Below are positions 5,318-12,308 of a stretch of 13,168 nt of DNA, in pieces. A program made the position numbers and the translations under genes. Position 1 is the first letter of the stretch; each line of letters opens with the position of its first letter. Below the pieces are notes generated by a model. The model saw only the letters and a list, made by a program, of their open reading frames with translations. It did not search any database and had not been told where the DNA came from. This DNA is from Desulfobacterales bacterium (GTDB lineage Bacteria; Desulfobacterota; Desulfobacteria; Desulfobacterales; RPRI01), in the NCBI GenBank assembly GCA_030689795.1, contig JAUYEO010000316.1, positions 1-13,168 on the forward strand, given 5' to 3'.

Positions 5318-6778
5318 ATGAAACTTTATGAACTTACCATACATGAAGCTCACGGACTGTTAAAACACAAAGAGATATCTTCACAGGAGCTGACCAGAGC
5401 TGTTCTTGATCGCATAGCTGCAGTTGATGATAAGATAGGCGCATTTATTACTGTCGCAGGCGAATCGGCAATAAAGGAAGCAAATCTTGCTGACAAAGCA
5501 ATTTCAAAAGGTGATATTCAGACTCTTACCGGAATTCCTGTTGCTGTAAAAGATCTCATATGCACAAAGGGAATCCGCACAACATGCGCTTCTAAAATTC
5601 TGGATAATTTTATTCCTCCATATGATGCTACGGTAATATCCAGGCTGAAAAAAGCAGGAGCTGTTATAGTCGGCAAACTGAATATGGATGAGTTTGCAAT
5701 GGGTTCATCAACCGAAAATTCCGGCATCAAGCTCACTCACAATCCATGGGATTTGACCAGGATTCCCGGCGGTTCAAGCGGAGGGTCGGCGGCGGCTGTT
5801 GCCGCTGACATGTGCCTTGGAGCCCTTGGCTCGGATACGGGCGGTTCTATCCGCCAGCCGGCATCCCACTGCGGGGTTGTGGGACTGAAACCGACATACG
5901 GGAGAGTTTCACGCTTCGGGCTGGTTGCCTTTGCTTCTTCGCTGGATCAGATCGGCCCTCTTGCCAAAGATGTCACCGATTGTGCTATCCTTGCCGGAGC
6001 AGTTTCGGGTTATGATCCGTCGGATTCGACTTCTGTTCCGAGGACTGTTCCGGATTATTCTTCTTTTTTGACCGAAGGGCTGGAAGGAGTAAAAATCGGT
6101 ATTCCAAAAGAATATGACTCTGCGCAGGGCCTCGACCCTGAAGTTTCATCAGCGGTGATGAATGCGAGAAAGGTGATGGAGAAGCTTGGCGGGGAATGCG
6201 TTGAGGTTTCACTTCCTAATACCGTGTATGCAGTACCGGTATATTATGTTATCGCCCCTTCCGAAGCGAGTTCCAATCTTGCCCGTTTTGATGGTGTGAA
6301 ATACGGTTTCAGGGATAAAGAGAGAATGAATCTCATGGATATGTACAGGAGCACGAGATCGAAAGGTTTCGGGTCCGAAGTAAAGCGGCGGATAATTATC
6401 GGGACATACTGCCTTTCGGCCGGATACTATGACGCTTATTACAAAAAAGCATCCCAGGTGCGCACCCTTATAATTGAAGATTTTAAGAAGGCGTTTGAAA
6501 TCTGCGACGTAATTCTTTCTCCTGTAGCCCCGACCCCGGCATTTAAAATAGGAGAGAAGGCGGACGATCCCCTTACAATGTATTTGTCGGATATTTTTAC
6601 GCTTTCCGCAAATCTTGCCGGAATTCCCGGAATGTCGGTTCCCTGCGGGTTCTCATCAGGAGGACTTCCTATAGGACTTCAGATGATGGGAAAGCATTTC
6701 AGCGAGGAGGTGCTCTTTAAGGCTGCTTATAATTTTGAGCAGGCTACGGATTTTCACAAAAGGAAACCGGAAATTTAA
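5318..6778 (+). CDS. gatA: Glu-tRNA(Gln)/Asp-tRNA(Asn) amidotransferase subunit A
   Basis: A 486-residue amidase-signature enzyme that hydrolyses glutamine and passes ammonia to GatB for transamidation of charged tRNA. The Ser-cisSer-Lys triad is intact: Lys78 in GIPVAVKD, cis-Ser153 in GGSSGGS (151-157) and nucleophile Ser177 in GSDTGGSIRQPAS (171-183). These are close to K79/S154/S178 of the S. aureus enzyme as I recall them. The conserved GLKPTYGRVSRFGLVAFASS follows at 189-208, and the C-terminal region SANLAGIPGMSVPCG is typical of GatA. The start is set by upstream in-frame TAA and TGA codons, with only a weak GAGAAG before it. With gatC it forms the classic gatCA pair. Confidence 0.97.
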   Translation: MKLYELTIHEAHGLLKHKEISSQELTRAVLDRIAAVDDKIGAFITVAGESAIKEANLADKAISKGDIQTLTGIPVAVKDLICTKGIRTTCASKILDNFIPPYDATVISRLKKAGAVIVGKLNMDEFAMGSSTENSGIKLTHNPWDLTRIPGGSSGGSAAAVAADMCLGALGSDTGGSIRQPASHCGVVGLKPTYGRVSRFGLVAFASSLDQIGPLAKDVTDCAILAGAVSGYDPSDSTSVPRTVPDYSSFLTEGLEGVKIGIPKEYDSAQGLDPEVSSAVMNARKVMEKLGGECVEVSLPNTVYAVPVYYVIAPSEASSNLARFDGVKYGFRDKERMNLMDMYRSTRSKGFGSEVKRRIIIGTYCLSAGYYDAYYKKASQVRTLIIEDFKKAFEICDVILSPVAPTPAFKIGEKADDPLTMYLSDIFTLSANLAGIPGMSVPCGFSSGGLPIGLQMMGKHFSEEVLFKAAYNFEQATDFHKRKPEI

Positions 6779-6800
6779 TCCTTGAATCCTTGAACCCTTT
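6778..6800. repeat. GGATTCAAGG-type repeat, inverted copy
   Basis: CCTTGAATCCTTGAACCC is the reverse complement of the motif at 2193-2227. It begins at the gatA stop codon and fills the gap before the small gene. Confidence 0.55.
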
Positions 6801-6818
6801 ATATAAAGGAATTTAACC

Positions 6819-6995
6819 ATGACCATACAACCGGAAGGTGAAAATTTGAGGAAAGCGGTAAAATGGATTTCAGAAACTCTGAAATATGAGCCCGGCAAAA
6901 GCCGTGCGGAAATTATTCAAGAAGCATGTTTAAAATTTGACTTAACCCCCATGAATTCGGAATACTTAGCGAATTTTTTAAAAGACAAAAATTAA
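6819..6995 (+). CDS. Small conserved-looking protein, 58 residues, unknown function
   Basis: A short gene not matched to any family I can name with certainty. It has a proper start: AAGGA at 6806-6810, eight bases before the ATG, which is better than most neighbours have. The product begins MTIQPEGENLRKAVKWISET, continues LKYEPGKSRAEIIQEACLKF and ends in DLTPMNSEYLANFLKDKN. It is soluble and mostly helical, with no signal peptide, membrane segment or Cys pair. The pattern of a helix (LRKAVKWISETLK), a turn with PGKS, then two further helices would fit a small helical bundle. It sits 40 bp after gatA and 76 bp before mutL on the same strand, so it is probably cotranscribed. I make no functional claim. 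Confidence 0.7.
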   Translation: MTIQPEGENLRKAVKWISETLKYEPGKSRAEIIQEACLKFDLTPMNSEYLANFLKDKN

Positions 6996-6998
6996 CAG

Positions 6999-7062
6999 GT
7001 TTCTGGTTCGTAGTTTCTGATTAAACCAAAGACCATAAACCAAAGACCATAAACTATAAACC
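6999..7062. repeat. Inverted TTTCTGG / ACCAAAGAC repeat before mutL
   Basis: A left part GGTTTCTGGTTCGTAGTTTC (from 6999) is followed by tandem ACCAAAGACCATAA units (7024-7053) and ACTATAAACC. The two halves are partly complementary, so the transcript could fold. The repeat ends nine bases before the mutL ATG. Confidence 0.6.
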
Positions 7063-7071
7063 GTTTGTTCC

Positions 7072-8862
7072 ATGAGCATCCGAATCCTCCCTGAAATTAT
7101 TTCAAACAAAATTGCTGCCGGCGAGGTTGTCGAACGCCCCTTTTCCGTTGTAAAGGAGCTTGTAGAAAATGCGCTCGATGCCGGAAGCACGCAGATTCTT
7201 ATCGAGATCGAAAAAGGCGGAAAATCTCTTATAAGGGTTTCGGATAACGGCGCAGGAATGGGCCGGGATGACGCTTTGTTATCAATTGAGAGATACGCCA
7301 CAAGCAAAATATCAAAAGACGAAGATCTTTTTTCAATAAGCACATTCGGATTCCGGGGAGAAGCCCTTCCGAGTATTGCTTCGGTTTCGCGTTTTTCTCT
7401 TGTAACAAAGGAAAAAACAGCCGAAGCAGGAATAGAAATAAAGATTGATGGGGGCAAAGTTGCGTCAGTTGCAGACAAAGGCTCTCCTTCCGGCACAATG
7501 ATCACCGTAAAAGACCTTTTCTTTAACACTCCGGCAAGACGAAAATTTCTGAAATCAACGGATACCGAGGCGGGGCATATCGCCGACATTGTTACAAGCA
7601 TGGCGCTTGGCCATACGGGTGTTCAGTTCAGGCTTCTTCACAATGGTAAAACCGTCTATAACCTGCTTTCCGCGCCTGATTCAGCCCGGAGGGCGGAGGA
7701 TGTTTTAGGGAAAGATACAAGAAGCAGCCTTTACAGGCTCGGCTTTTCATCAGGTGATATTTCCGTTTCCGGCTGGATATCATCTCCGATGATAAAGCGA
7801 AGCACAACGCGCGGAATATACACATATGTCAACGGAAGATTTGTGCGGGATAAAGTTGTTCAGCATGCCCTTTTCGAAGGTTATGCGACAAGGCTGATTA
7901 AAGGTGAGTTCCCTGTTGCAGTGGTTTTTATAAAACTTCCCTATGATTCTGTAGATGTTAACGTTCACCCTGCAAAACGGGAAGTTCGTTTTTCCGACCA
8001 GAATAAAGTGCATGAAGCTGTGAAAACGGCTGTAAAAAAAGCGCTTGATCTTCTGGACCCTTATAAAAAAGCGGCAGCAGATTTTATACAAAAAGAGCGG
8101 ACCGGTAAATCATTCGGCGTTTCGGAACCGCCGACTTTTTATAAATCCGGTGGTAAAATTTCTCATCCCTACCCTGACCCTCCCCCATCCGTTCTTGCCC
8201 CTCCCCTGGCAGGAGGGGATCAAGGGGAGGGGGAAAAGCCGCCCAAAATGCAGGATGACTTGTGGGAGAAGAAGCAATTCAAAGATTTGAGAATACTGGG
8301 ACAGCTTCACGGAACTTATATAATCTGCGAATCAAGCGAAGGGATTATTCTTATAGATCAGCACGCAGCCCACGAGCGCATACTGTATGAAGAACTGAAA
8401 ATCCGCCGGGGACGGGCAGAAGAGCATCCGTCTCAGAAGCTCCTTATTCCGGAAGTAATTGAGTTCGGATACAGGGAGGCCGGCATCTTCGAAAAGCTGC
8501 TGCCCGATTTTTTCAAGGCGGGAATTGAGGTTGAGCCTTTTGGGGGTAATGCCTTTGCGGTAAAATCCGTGCCTGCCTTTATGGCCGGCAAAGATATCAA
8601 ATCGGCTGTTACTGAAATTGTGGAAAAAATAATTGAAACGGGGTTTGCGCCCAGCCTTGAAAAGGCTTCGGATGAAGTTTTAAAACTTGTGGCGTGCCAC
8701 GGGGCGATAAGAGCCAATCAACAGCTTTCAGACAAAGAGGTAAGAACCCTGGTGGACCAGCTTGACGGTTGCACAATGCCGTCTCATTGTCCGCACGGCC
8801 GCCCGACCTGGATAAGTTTTACAATAAATGAGCTTGAAAAATTCTTCAAGAGAAGCGGATAA
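7072..8862 (+). CDS. mutL: DNA mismatch repair protein MutL (endonuclease type)
   Basis: A 596-residue GHKL ATPase that couples MutS mismatch recognition to repair. N-terminal ATPase motifs are intact: ENALDAGS at 32-39, DNGAGM at 58-63, TFGFRGEALPSIASVS at 91-106, GTMITVKDLFFNTPARR at 141-157 and NVHPAKREVRF at 297-307. The C-terminal dimerisation/endonuclease domain (about 405-594) carries DQHAAHE-x4-E (429-440), ACHGAIRAN (541-549) and CPHGRP (573-578), the metal-binding set of nicking MutLs in bacteria without MutH. A TAA at 7057-7059 makes ATG 7072 the only possible start, yet no Shine-Dalgarno is present. The linker at about 365-388 (SHPYPDPPPSVLAPPLAGGD and following) is encoded by a G/C palindromic element. 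The mutS gene is not in the window. Confidence 0.97.
   Translation: MSIRILPEIISNKIAAGEVVERPFSVVKELVENALDAGSTQILIEIEKGGKSLIRVSDNGAGMGRDDALLSIERYATSKISKDEDLFSISTFGFRGEALPSIASVSRFSLVTKEKTAEAGIEIKIDGGKVASVADKGSPSGTMITVKDLFFNTPARRKFLKSTDTEAGHIADIVTSMALGHTGVQFRLLHNGKTVYNLLSAPDSARRAEDVLGKDTRSSLYRLGFSSGDISVSGWISSPMIKRSTTRGIYTYVNGRFVRDKVVQHALFEGYATRLIKGEFPVAVVFIKLPYDSVDVNVHPAKREVRFSDQNKVHEAVKTAVKKALDLLDPYKKAAADFIQKERTGKSFGVSEPPTFYKSGGKISHPYPDPPPSVLAPPLAGGDQGEGEKPPKMQDDLWEKKQFKDLRILGQLHGTYIICESSEGIILIDQHAAHERILYEELKIRRGRAEEHPSQKLLIPEVIEFGYREAGIFEKLLPDFFKAGIEVEPFGGNAFAVKSVPAFMAGKDIKSAVTEIVEKIIETGFAPSLEKASDEVLKLVACHGAIRANQQLSDKEVRTLVDQLDGCTMPSHCPHGRPTWISFTINELEKFFKRSG
8161..8240. repeat. Palindromic CCCTCCCC element inside mutL
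   Basis: The stretch has CCCTACCCTGACCCTCCCCC-like start (8168-8186), then CCCCTCCCC (8198-8206) whose exact reverse complement GGGGAGGGG is at 8224-8232, enclosing a nested 7-bp stem CCCCTCC/GGAGGGG (8198-8204/8212-8218). Its composition differs sharply from the surrounding mutL sequence and it resembles intergenic REP-like elements. It stays in frame and falls in the non-conserved linker between the two MutL domains. Confidence 0.75.
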
Positions 8863-9090
8863 AAAACCGGATAGTATAGGAATTTGCATTTGGGACGCAG
8901 ATGAACGCAGATTGCCAGAATTTTAGGTATAATGAACTGGTAGAATAACCCCGATAAACGGGACTCTTTTCAGTACCCCCTTGAGGGGTAGAAAAACGCA
9001 GGAAATATTTTCTGACTTACTAATTATCTGCGTGTATCGGCGCAAATCCGCGTCCTAATTTGACTTTTTACGGGACCGTCAAGTTTAACC
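8863..9090. repeat. Repeat-built gap between mutL and tgt
   Basis: This 228-bp gap has imperfect inverted arms: GGACGCAGATGAACGCAGAT (8893-8912) faces a stretch at 9025-9055 containing ATCTGCGT, ATCGGCG and CGCGTCC. Between them are two hairpins: CCCG-ATAAA-CGGG (8950-8962), followed by ACTCTTTT, and TACCCC-CTTGA-GGGGTA (8974-8990). TATAAT occurs at 8928-8933 without a -35 at the right distance. The first hairpin plus T-run might end the mutL transcript weakly. No gene is seen. Confidence 0.6.
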
Positions 9091-10203
9091 ATGTTTGATT
9101 TTACAGTAGTTTCCGAATCGAAAAAGAGCCGGGCACGGGCCGGGATTATGCGGACAGCTCATGGTGTTATCGAAACGCCTGTGTTTATGCCGGTTGGGAC
9201 GCTTGCATCCGTAAAATCGGTTTCTCCTGAAGAAATCGCAGGCGCAGGAGCGAGTATCATTCTTGGTAATACATATCATTTATATTTAAGGCCCGGCTGT
9301 GATGTTATCGGTCTTTTTTCGGGTCTCCACGGATTCATGAACTGGAACAGGCCCATTTTAACGGACAGCGGCGGATTCCAGGTTTTTTCACTTGCAAAAC
9401 TGTCAAAGATAACCGACGAGGGATACACATTCCAGTCCCATATCGACGGTTCAAGCCATATTCTTACACCGGAGAAAGCTGTTGAAGTTCAGATTTCTCT
9501 GGGTTCTGATATCATGATGTGCCTTGACCAGTGCATACAGTATCCTGCTGAAAAAAAAGAAGCGGAATCCGCGCTTGAGCTCACAACCGCATGGGCAAAA
9601 AGATGTAAAAAAACATGGGAGGAAAGAAGCGAAAAGAAAAACGCCCTTTTTGGGATTATCCAGGGCGGGATGGTTAAGTATCTTCGGGAAAAATCTGCAA
9701 CAGATCTTGTTGAAACCGGGTTTTCAGGGTATGCACTGGGTGGCTTAAGTGTGGGAGAACCGGTTGAAATCATGCTTGAAATTGCTGATTTTACGCTTCC
9801 GAAGCTTCCCTGTGAAAAACCAAAATATGTTATGGGGGTTGGAACACCTGAGAATCTTGTTGAGCTTGTTTCCCTTGGCGCCGATATGTTTGACTGTGTC
9901 CTTCCAACGAGAAATGCAAGAAATGGTCAGATGTTTACGGCTGGCGGCGCAATCAATATTTGTAATTCACAGTATAAATATGATACGGCTCCTGTTGAAG
10001 AAGGATGCCTTTGCTATACATGCCGGAATTATTCGCGTGCATATTTAAGGCATCTTTTCATGGCGAAGGAACTTCTTGCCTATCGCTTGAATACAATTCA
10101 TAATATTTATTATTACGCAAAACTCATGAGGGATATGCGAACGGCGATATTAAATGATGCATTTGAAGTGTTCAGGAAAAACTTTTATGATAACAAGGCG
10201 TGA
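9091..10203 (+). CDS. tgt: tRNA-guanine transglycosylase (queuine/preQ1)
   Basis: A 370-residue TIM-barrel enzyme that swaps guanine-34 of GU(N)-anticodon tRNAs for preQ1 in queuosine synthesis. Signatures are intact: VFMPVGTLASVK at 31-42, LTDSGGFQVFSL at 90-101 with Asp92, GYALGGLSVGE at 213-223, VMGVGTP at 247-253 and MFDCVLPTRNARNGQ at 266-280 with Asp268, which corresponds by spacing to the Zymomonas nucleophile Asp280. The zinc site is Cys306, Cys308, Cys311 and, at the family spacing, His337. The length is usual. An in-frame TGA upstream with no other start codon fixes ATG 9091, but there is no Shine-Dalgarno. It follows mutL after a repeat-filled gap; no other queuosine gene is in the window. 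Confidence 0.97.
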   Translation: MFDFTVVSESKKSRARAGIMRTAHGVIETPVFMPVGTLASVKSVSPEEIAGAGASIILGNTYHLYLRPGCDVIGLFSGLHGFMNWNRPILTDSGGFQVFSLAKLSKITDEGYTFQSHIDGSSHILTPEKAVEVQISLGSDIMMCLDQCIQYPAEKKEAESALELTTAWAKRCKKTWEERSEKKNALFGIIQGGMVKYLREKSATDLVETGFSGYALGGLSVGEPVEIMLEIADFTLPKLPCEKPKYVMGVGTPENLVELVSLGADMFDCVLPTRNARNGQMFTAGGAINICNSQYKYDTAPVEEGCLCYTCRNYSRAYLRHLFMAKELLAYRLNTIHNIYYYAKLMRDMRTAILNDAFEVFRKNFYDNKA

Positions 10204-10250
10204 GGCGCGAGTAACGAGCAACGAATATCGGACTTCAAAGTACGATGTTC

Positions 10251-10290
10251 GAACCAGAAACTATAAACCAGAAACCAGAAACCGAAAACA
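10251..10290. repeat. Tandem ACCAGAAAC repeat before the NifU-domain gene
   Basis: GAACCAGAAACTATAAACCA followed by GAAACCAGAAACCGAAAACA: three to four tandem units of (ACC)AGAA. This is the cleanest copy of the family in the window. It ends ten bases before the ATG at 10300. Confidence 0.7.
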
Positions 10291-10299
10291 GGGGGCATT

Positions 10300-10518
10300 A
10301 TGAAAGAACTGGTTGAAGAGGCGATAAAAAAAATCAGACCCATGCTTCAGAAAGACGGCGGGGATGTGGAGCTTGTAGATGTAATTGAGGGTGTCGTCAG
10401 GGTGCGCCTGAAAGGCGCTTGCGCAGGATGCCCCATGTCACAGATGACGTTAAAAAACGGAATTGAAAGGTTTTTAAAACAGGAGATTCCCGGCGTGAAA
10501 TCGGTGGTATCGGCCTGA
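10300..10518 (+). CDS. NifU C-terminal-domain Fe-S cluster scaffold protein
   Basis: A 72-residue protein consisting only of a NifU-like C-terminal (Nfu) domain. It has the diagnostic IRPMLQKDGGDVELVDV at 12-28 and the Cys-x-x-Cys motif ACAGCPMSQMT at 40-50 (Cys41 and Cys44). Such domains hold a transient [4Fe-4S] cluster at a dimer interface and pass it to target enzymes. The N-terminal A-type or scaffold domains of full-length NifU/NfuA are absent; stand-alone versions like this are common. Start: a G-run (GGGGG) seven to eleven bases upstream of the ATG may act as a weak Shine-Dalgarno. It lies 34 bp before the aminotransferase gene, so they are probably cotranscribed, although no functional link is obvious. 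Confidence 0.93.
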   Translation: MKELVEEAIKKIRPMLQKDGGDVELVDVIEGVVRVRLKGACAGCPMSQMTLKNGIERFLKQEIPGVKSVVSA

Positions 10519-10552
10519 TAGAAATAAAGTGAGAAAAAGGAGTTTTTAAAAC

Positions 10553-11734
10553 ATGTCTGTTGCAAAAAATATTGAGAATATTATTTCCAAATCATCCTGG
10601 ATAAGAAAGATGTTTGAGGAAGGGGCGCGCCTTAAGGCGGAGCACGGCGCAAAAAATGTTTTTGATTTCAGCCTCGGGAATCCTAATGTTCAGCCTCCTG
10701 AAAAATTCAGGAAAGTTCTTTTGGATACGGTAAAATCTCTGGGTTACGGAGATCATGCCTATATGCCGAATACAGGTTATCCGCATGTCCGAAAGGCTGT
10801 TGCAAACTATCTTTCCGTAGAACAGGAGATTTCTGTCACGGAGAACGAGGTTATCATGACCTGCGGTGCAGCCGGGGCATTGAATATTATTTTAAAAACC
10901 ATACTCGATCCGGGGGATGAGGTCGTTACGCCGGCGCCGTGTTTTGTGGAATATGGTTTTTATGCCTCAAACCATGGAGGAGTTTTAAAGACAGTTCCTG
11001 CAAACAGGGATTTCTCTCTCGATATGAATGCTTTTTCCTCGGCTGTAACCGAAAAGACAAAAGCGGTTCTGATCAATTCTCCAAACAATCCCACAGGCCA
11101 GATATATTCCAAAGAAAGTCTTGCGGAGCTTGGAAGGCTTTTGACTGAAAAGGGGAAAAAGTTCGGGAAGACGATTTATCTTTTATCGGATGAACCGTAC
11201 AGAAAAATTGCATACGACGGGGTGAAAATACCGGGCATTTTTACCTGCTACAATGAAACAATAATCGCAACTTCCTATTCGAAGGATATATCGATTCCAG
11301 GAGAACGAATAGGCTTTGCGGCGGTGAATCCGGCAGCAACCCACAGGAACGCGCTCCTTGGCGGAATGGCGCTTGCAAACAGGATACTCGGCTTCGTGAA
11401 CGCGCCTGCTCTCATGCAGCGTGTTGTTGCTTCGATGCAGGGTGAGTGCGTTGATATCTCAGAATATGCGAGAAAAAGAGAGCTTCTGTGCAACGGACTT
11501 GCAGAATACGGATACAAGTTTGTAAAGCCGCCCGGAGCCTTTTACCTGTTTCCCGAAACACCTGTTGAAGATGATGTCAGGTTTGTAGGAGCTCTGCAGG
11601 AAGAGCTGATTCTGGTTGTTCCCGGAAGCGGATTCATGGGACCGGGCCATTTCAGGATTGCCTTCTGCGTTGACGATGAAACTATTGTTAATGCGATGCC
11701 GGGATTTAAAAGGGTTATGAATAAATTTGCATAG
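10553..11734 (+). CDS. PLP-dependent aminotransferase, class I/II
   Basis: A 393-residue fold-type I aminotransferase. Key residues are in place: GAAGALN near 105-111 for cofactor phosphate contact, Asn179 in NSPNNPTG (175-182), Asp213 in SDEPY (212-216), which pairs with the pyridine nitrogen, the Schiff-base Lys244 in SYSKDISIPGERIGF (241-255), Arg252 and the carboxylate-binding Arg368 in GHFRIAF. The SIPGERIG loop differs from the MTGWRxG form of typical aspartate aminotransferases and resembles the SLPGERIG variants, so the donor amino acid cannot be stated. AAGGAG stands upstream with a longish spacing of about eleven bases. It lies between the Fe-S scaffold gene and the methylmalonyl-CoA genes; Asp/Ala/aromatic amino-acid turnover feeding central metabolism is possible. 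Confidence 0.92.
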   Translation: MSVAKNIENIISKSSWIRKMFEEGARLKAEHGAKNVFDFSLGNPNVQPPEKFRKVLLDTVKSLGYGDHAYMPNTGYPHVRKAVANYLSVEQEISVTENEVIMTCGAAGALNIILKTILDPGDEVVTPAPCFVEYGFYASNHGGVLKTVPANRDFSLDMNAFSSAVTEKTKAVLINSPNNPTGQIYSKESLAELGRLLTEKGKKFGKTIYLLSDEPYRKIAYDGVKIPGIFTCYNETIIATSYSKDISIPGERIGFAAVNPAATHRNALLGGMALANRILGFVNAPALMQRVVASMQGECVDISEYARKRELLCNGLAEYGYKFVKPPGAFYLFPETPVEDDVRFVGALQEELILVVPGSGFMGPGHFRIAFCVDDETIVNAMPGFKRVMNKFA

Positions 11735-11899
11735 CAGAGAAAAGGTTCAAAGGGGCATAGGCATCCGCCAAACGTATCGGCGGACCTGCGGCAGGCACAA
11801 AGCGAAAAGACATATTAAGATTCGGGGATTTTAAAGCCGTAAACTATAAGCCGTAGATCTGAAACCGGACCATGAAGCAAGTAAAAAGGAGTCATATAA
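11735..11899. repeat. Repeat-rich gap between the aminotransferase and mce, with two hairpins
   Basis: Hairpin 1 is TCCGCC/GGCGGA (11764-11769/11779-11784, nine-base loop). Hairpin 2 is CCTGC-G-GCAGG (11785-11795) directly abutting it. The second arm runs into copy 2 of the 21-bp repeat (11792-11812). GGTTCAAAGGGG (near 11745) and CCGTAAACTATAAGCCGTAG (11838-11857) are degenerate relatives of the other families. No T-run follows the hairpins, so they are not typical terminators. Confidence 0.65.
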
Positions 11900-12301
11900 A
11901 TGAAAGTTCTCAAAATAGATCATCTGGGCATTGCGGTTAACAGCATCGAGGCAGGAAAGAGCTTCTGGACGGATGTTTTAGGGCTTAAATTTGAAGGTTC
12001 TGAAACGGTTGCGGAGCAAAAAGTAACCACCGCTTTTTTCCCGGTAGGAGAGAGCGAAGTCGAACTTCTGGAATCCACAGCTCCTGACGGGCCTGTTGCG
12101 AAATACATAGAAAAAAGGGGAGAAGGGATTCAGCATATAGCTTTCCGTGTGGAAAATATCGAAGAGGCGCTTGCGGAGCTGAAAGAAAAGGGCATCAGGC
12201 TTATAGACGAGAAGCCGAGGACCGGAGCCGGCGGCGCGAAGATCGCCTTTCTTCACCCCAAATCGACAAACGGGATTCTTGTTGAGCTGTGTGAAAGATA
12301 A
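11900..12301 (+). CDS. mce: Methylmalonyl-CoA epimerase
   Basis: A 133-residue vicinal-oxygen-chelate protein that interconverts (S)- and (R)-methylmalonyl-CoA so that the mutase can use the pool made by carboxylation of propionyl-CoA, or the reverse. It starts MKVLKIDHLGIAV, the family signature with metal ligand His8. The other probable ligands are Gln40 (AEQKV), His79 (GIQHIAF) and Glu129 (GILVELCE). Length and the two repeated beta-alpha-beta-beta-beta units fit. The ATG follows AAAAAGGAG with about nine bases of spacing, a good site. The mutase large subunit lies downstream on the same strand, but a 268-bp palindromic element separates them. Misassignment to another VOC protein is unlikely given the neighbour. 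Confidence 0.95.
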   Translation: MKVLKIDHLGIAVNSIEAGKSFWTDVLGLKFEGSETVAEQKVTTAFFPVGESEVELLESTAPDGPVAKYIEKRGEGIQHIAFRVENIEEALAELKEKGIRLIDEKPRTGAGGAKIAFLHPKSTNGILVELCER

Positions 12302-12308
12302 AAAAACA

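Noticed and set aside
6978..7601. 207-residue minus-strand frame over the start of mutL
   Set aside because: It is antisense to the conserved MutL ATPase motifs and reads through the intergenic repeat; no domain is visible.
8868..8933. TATAAT at 8928-8933 as a tgt promoter
   Set aside because: The perfect -10 has no recognisable -35 at 16-18 bases upstream and lies inside repeat DNA; support is too thin for a feature.
8885..9060. tRNA or structured RNA gene between mutL and tgt
   Set aside because: No T-loop (GTTCGA-type) motif or cloverleaf arms; the structure is explained by inverted repeats.
2300..12301. The whole plus-strand group as a new functional system
   Set aside because: All the larger genes belong to well-known housekeeping families and the mixture (tRNA charging, repair, Fe-S, propionate) looks like ordinary bacterial operon packing.
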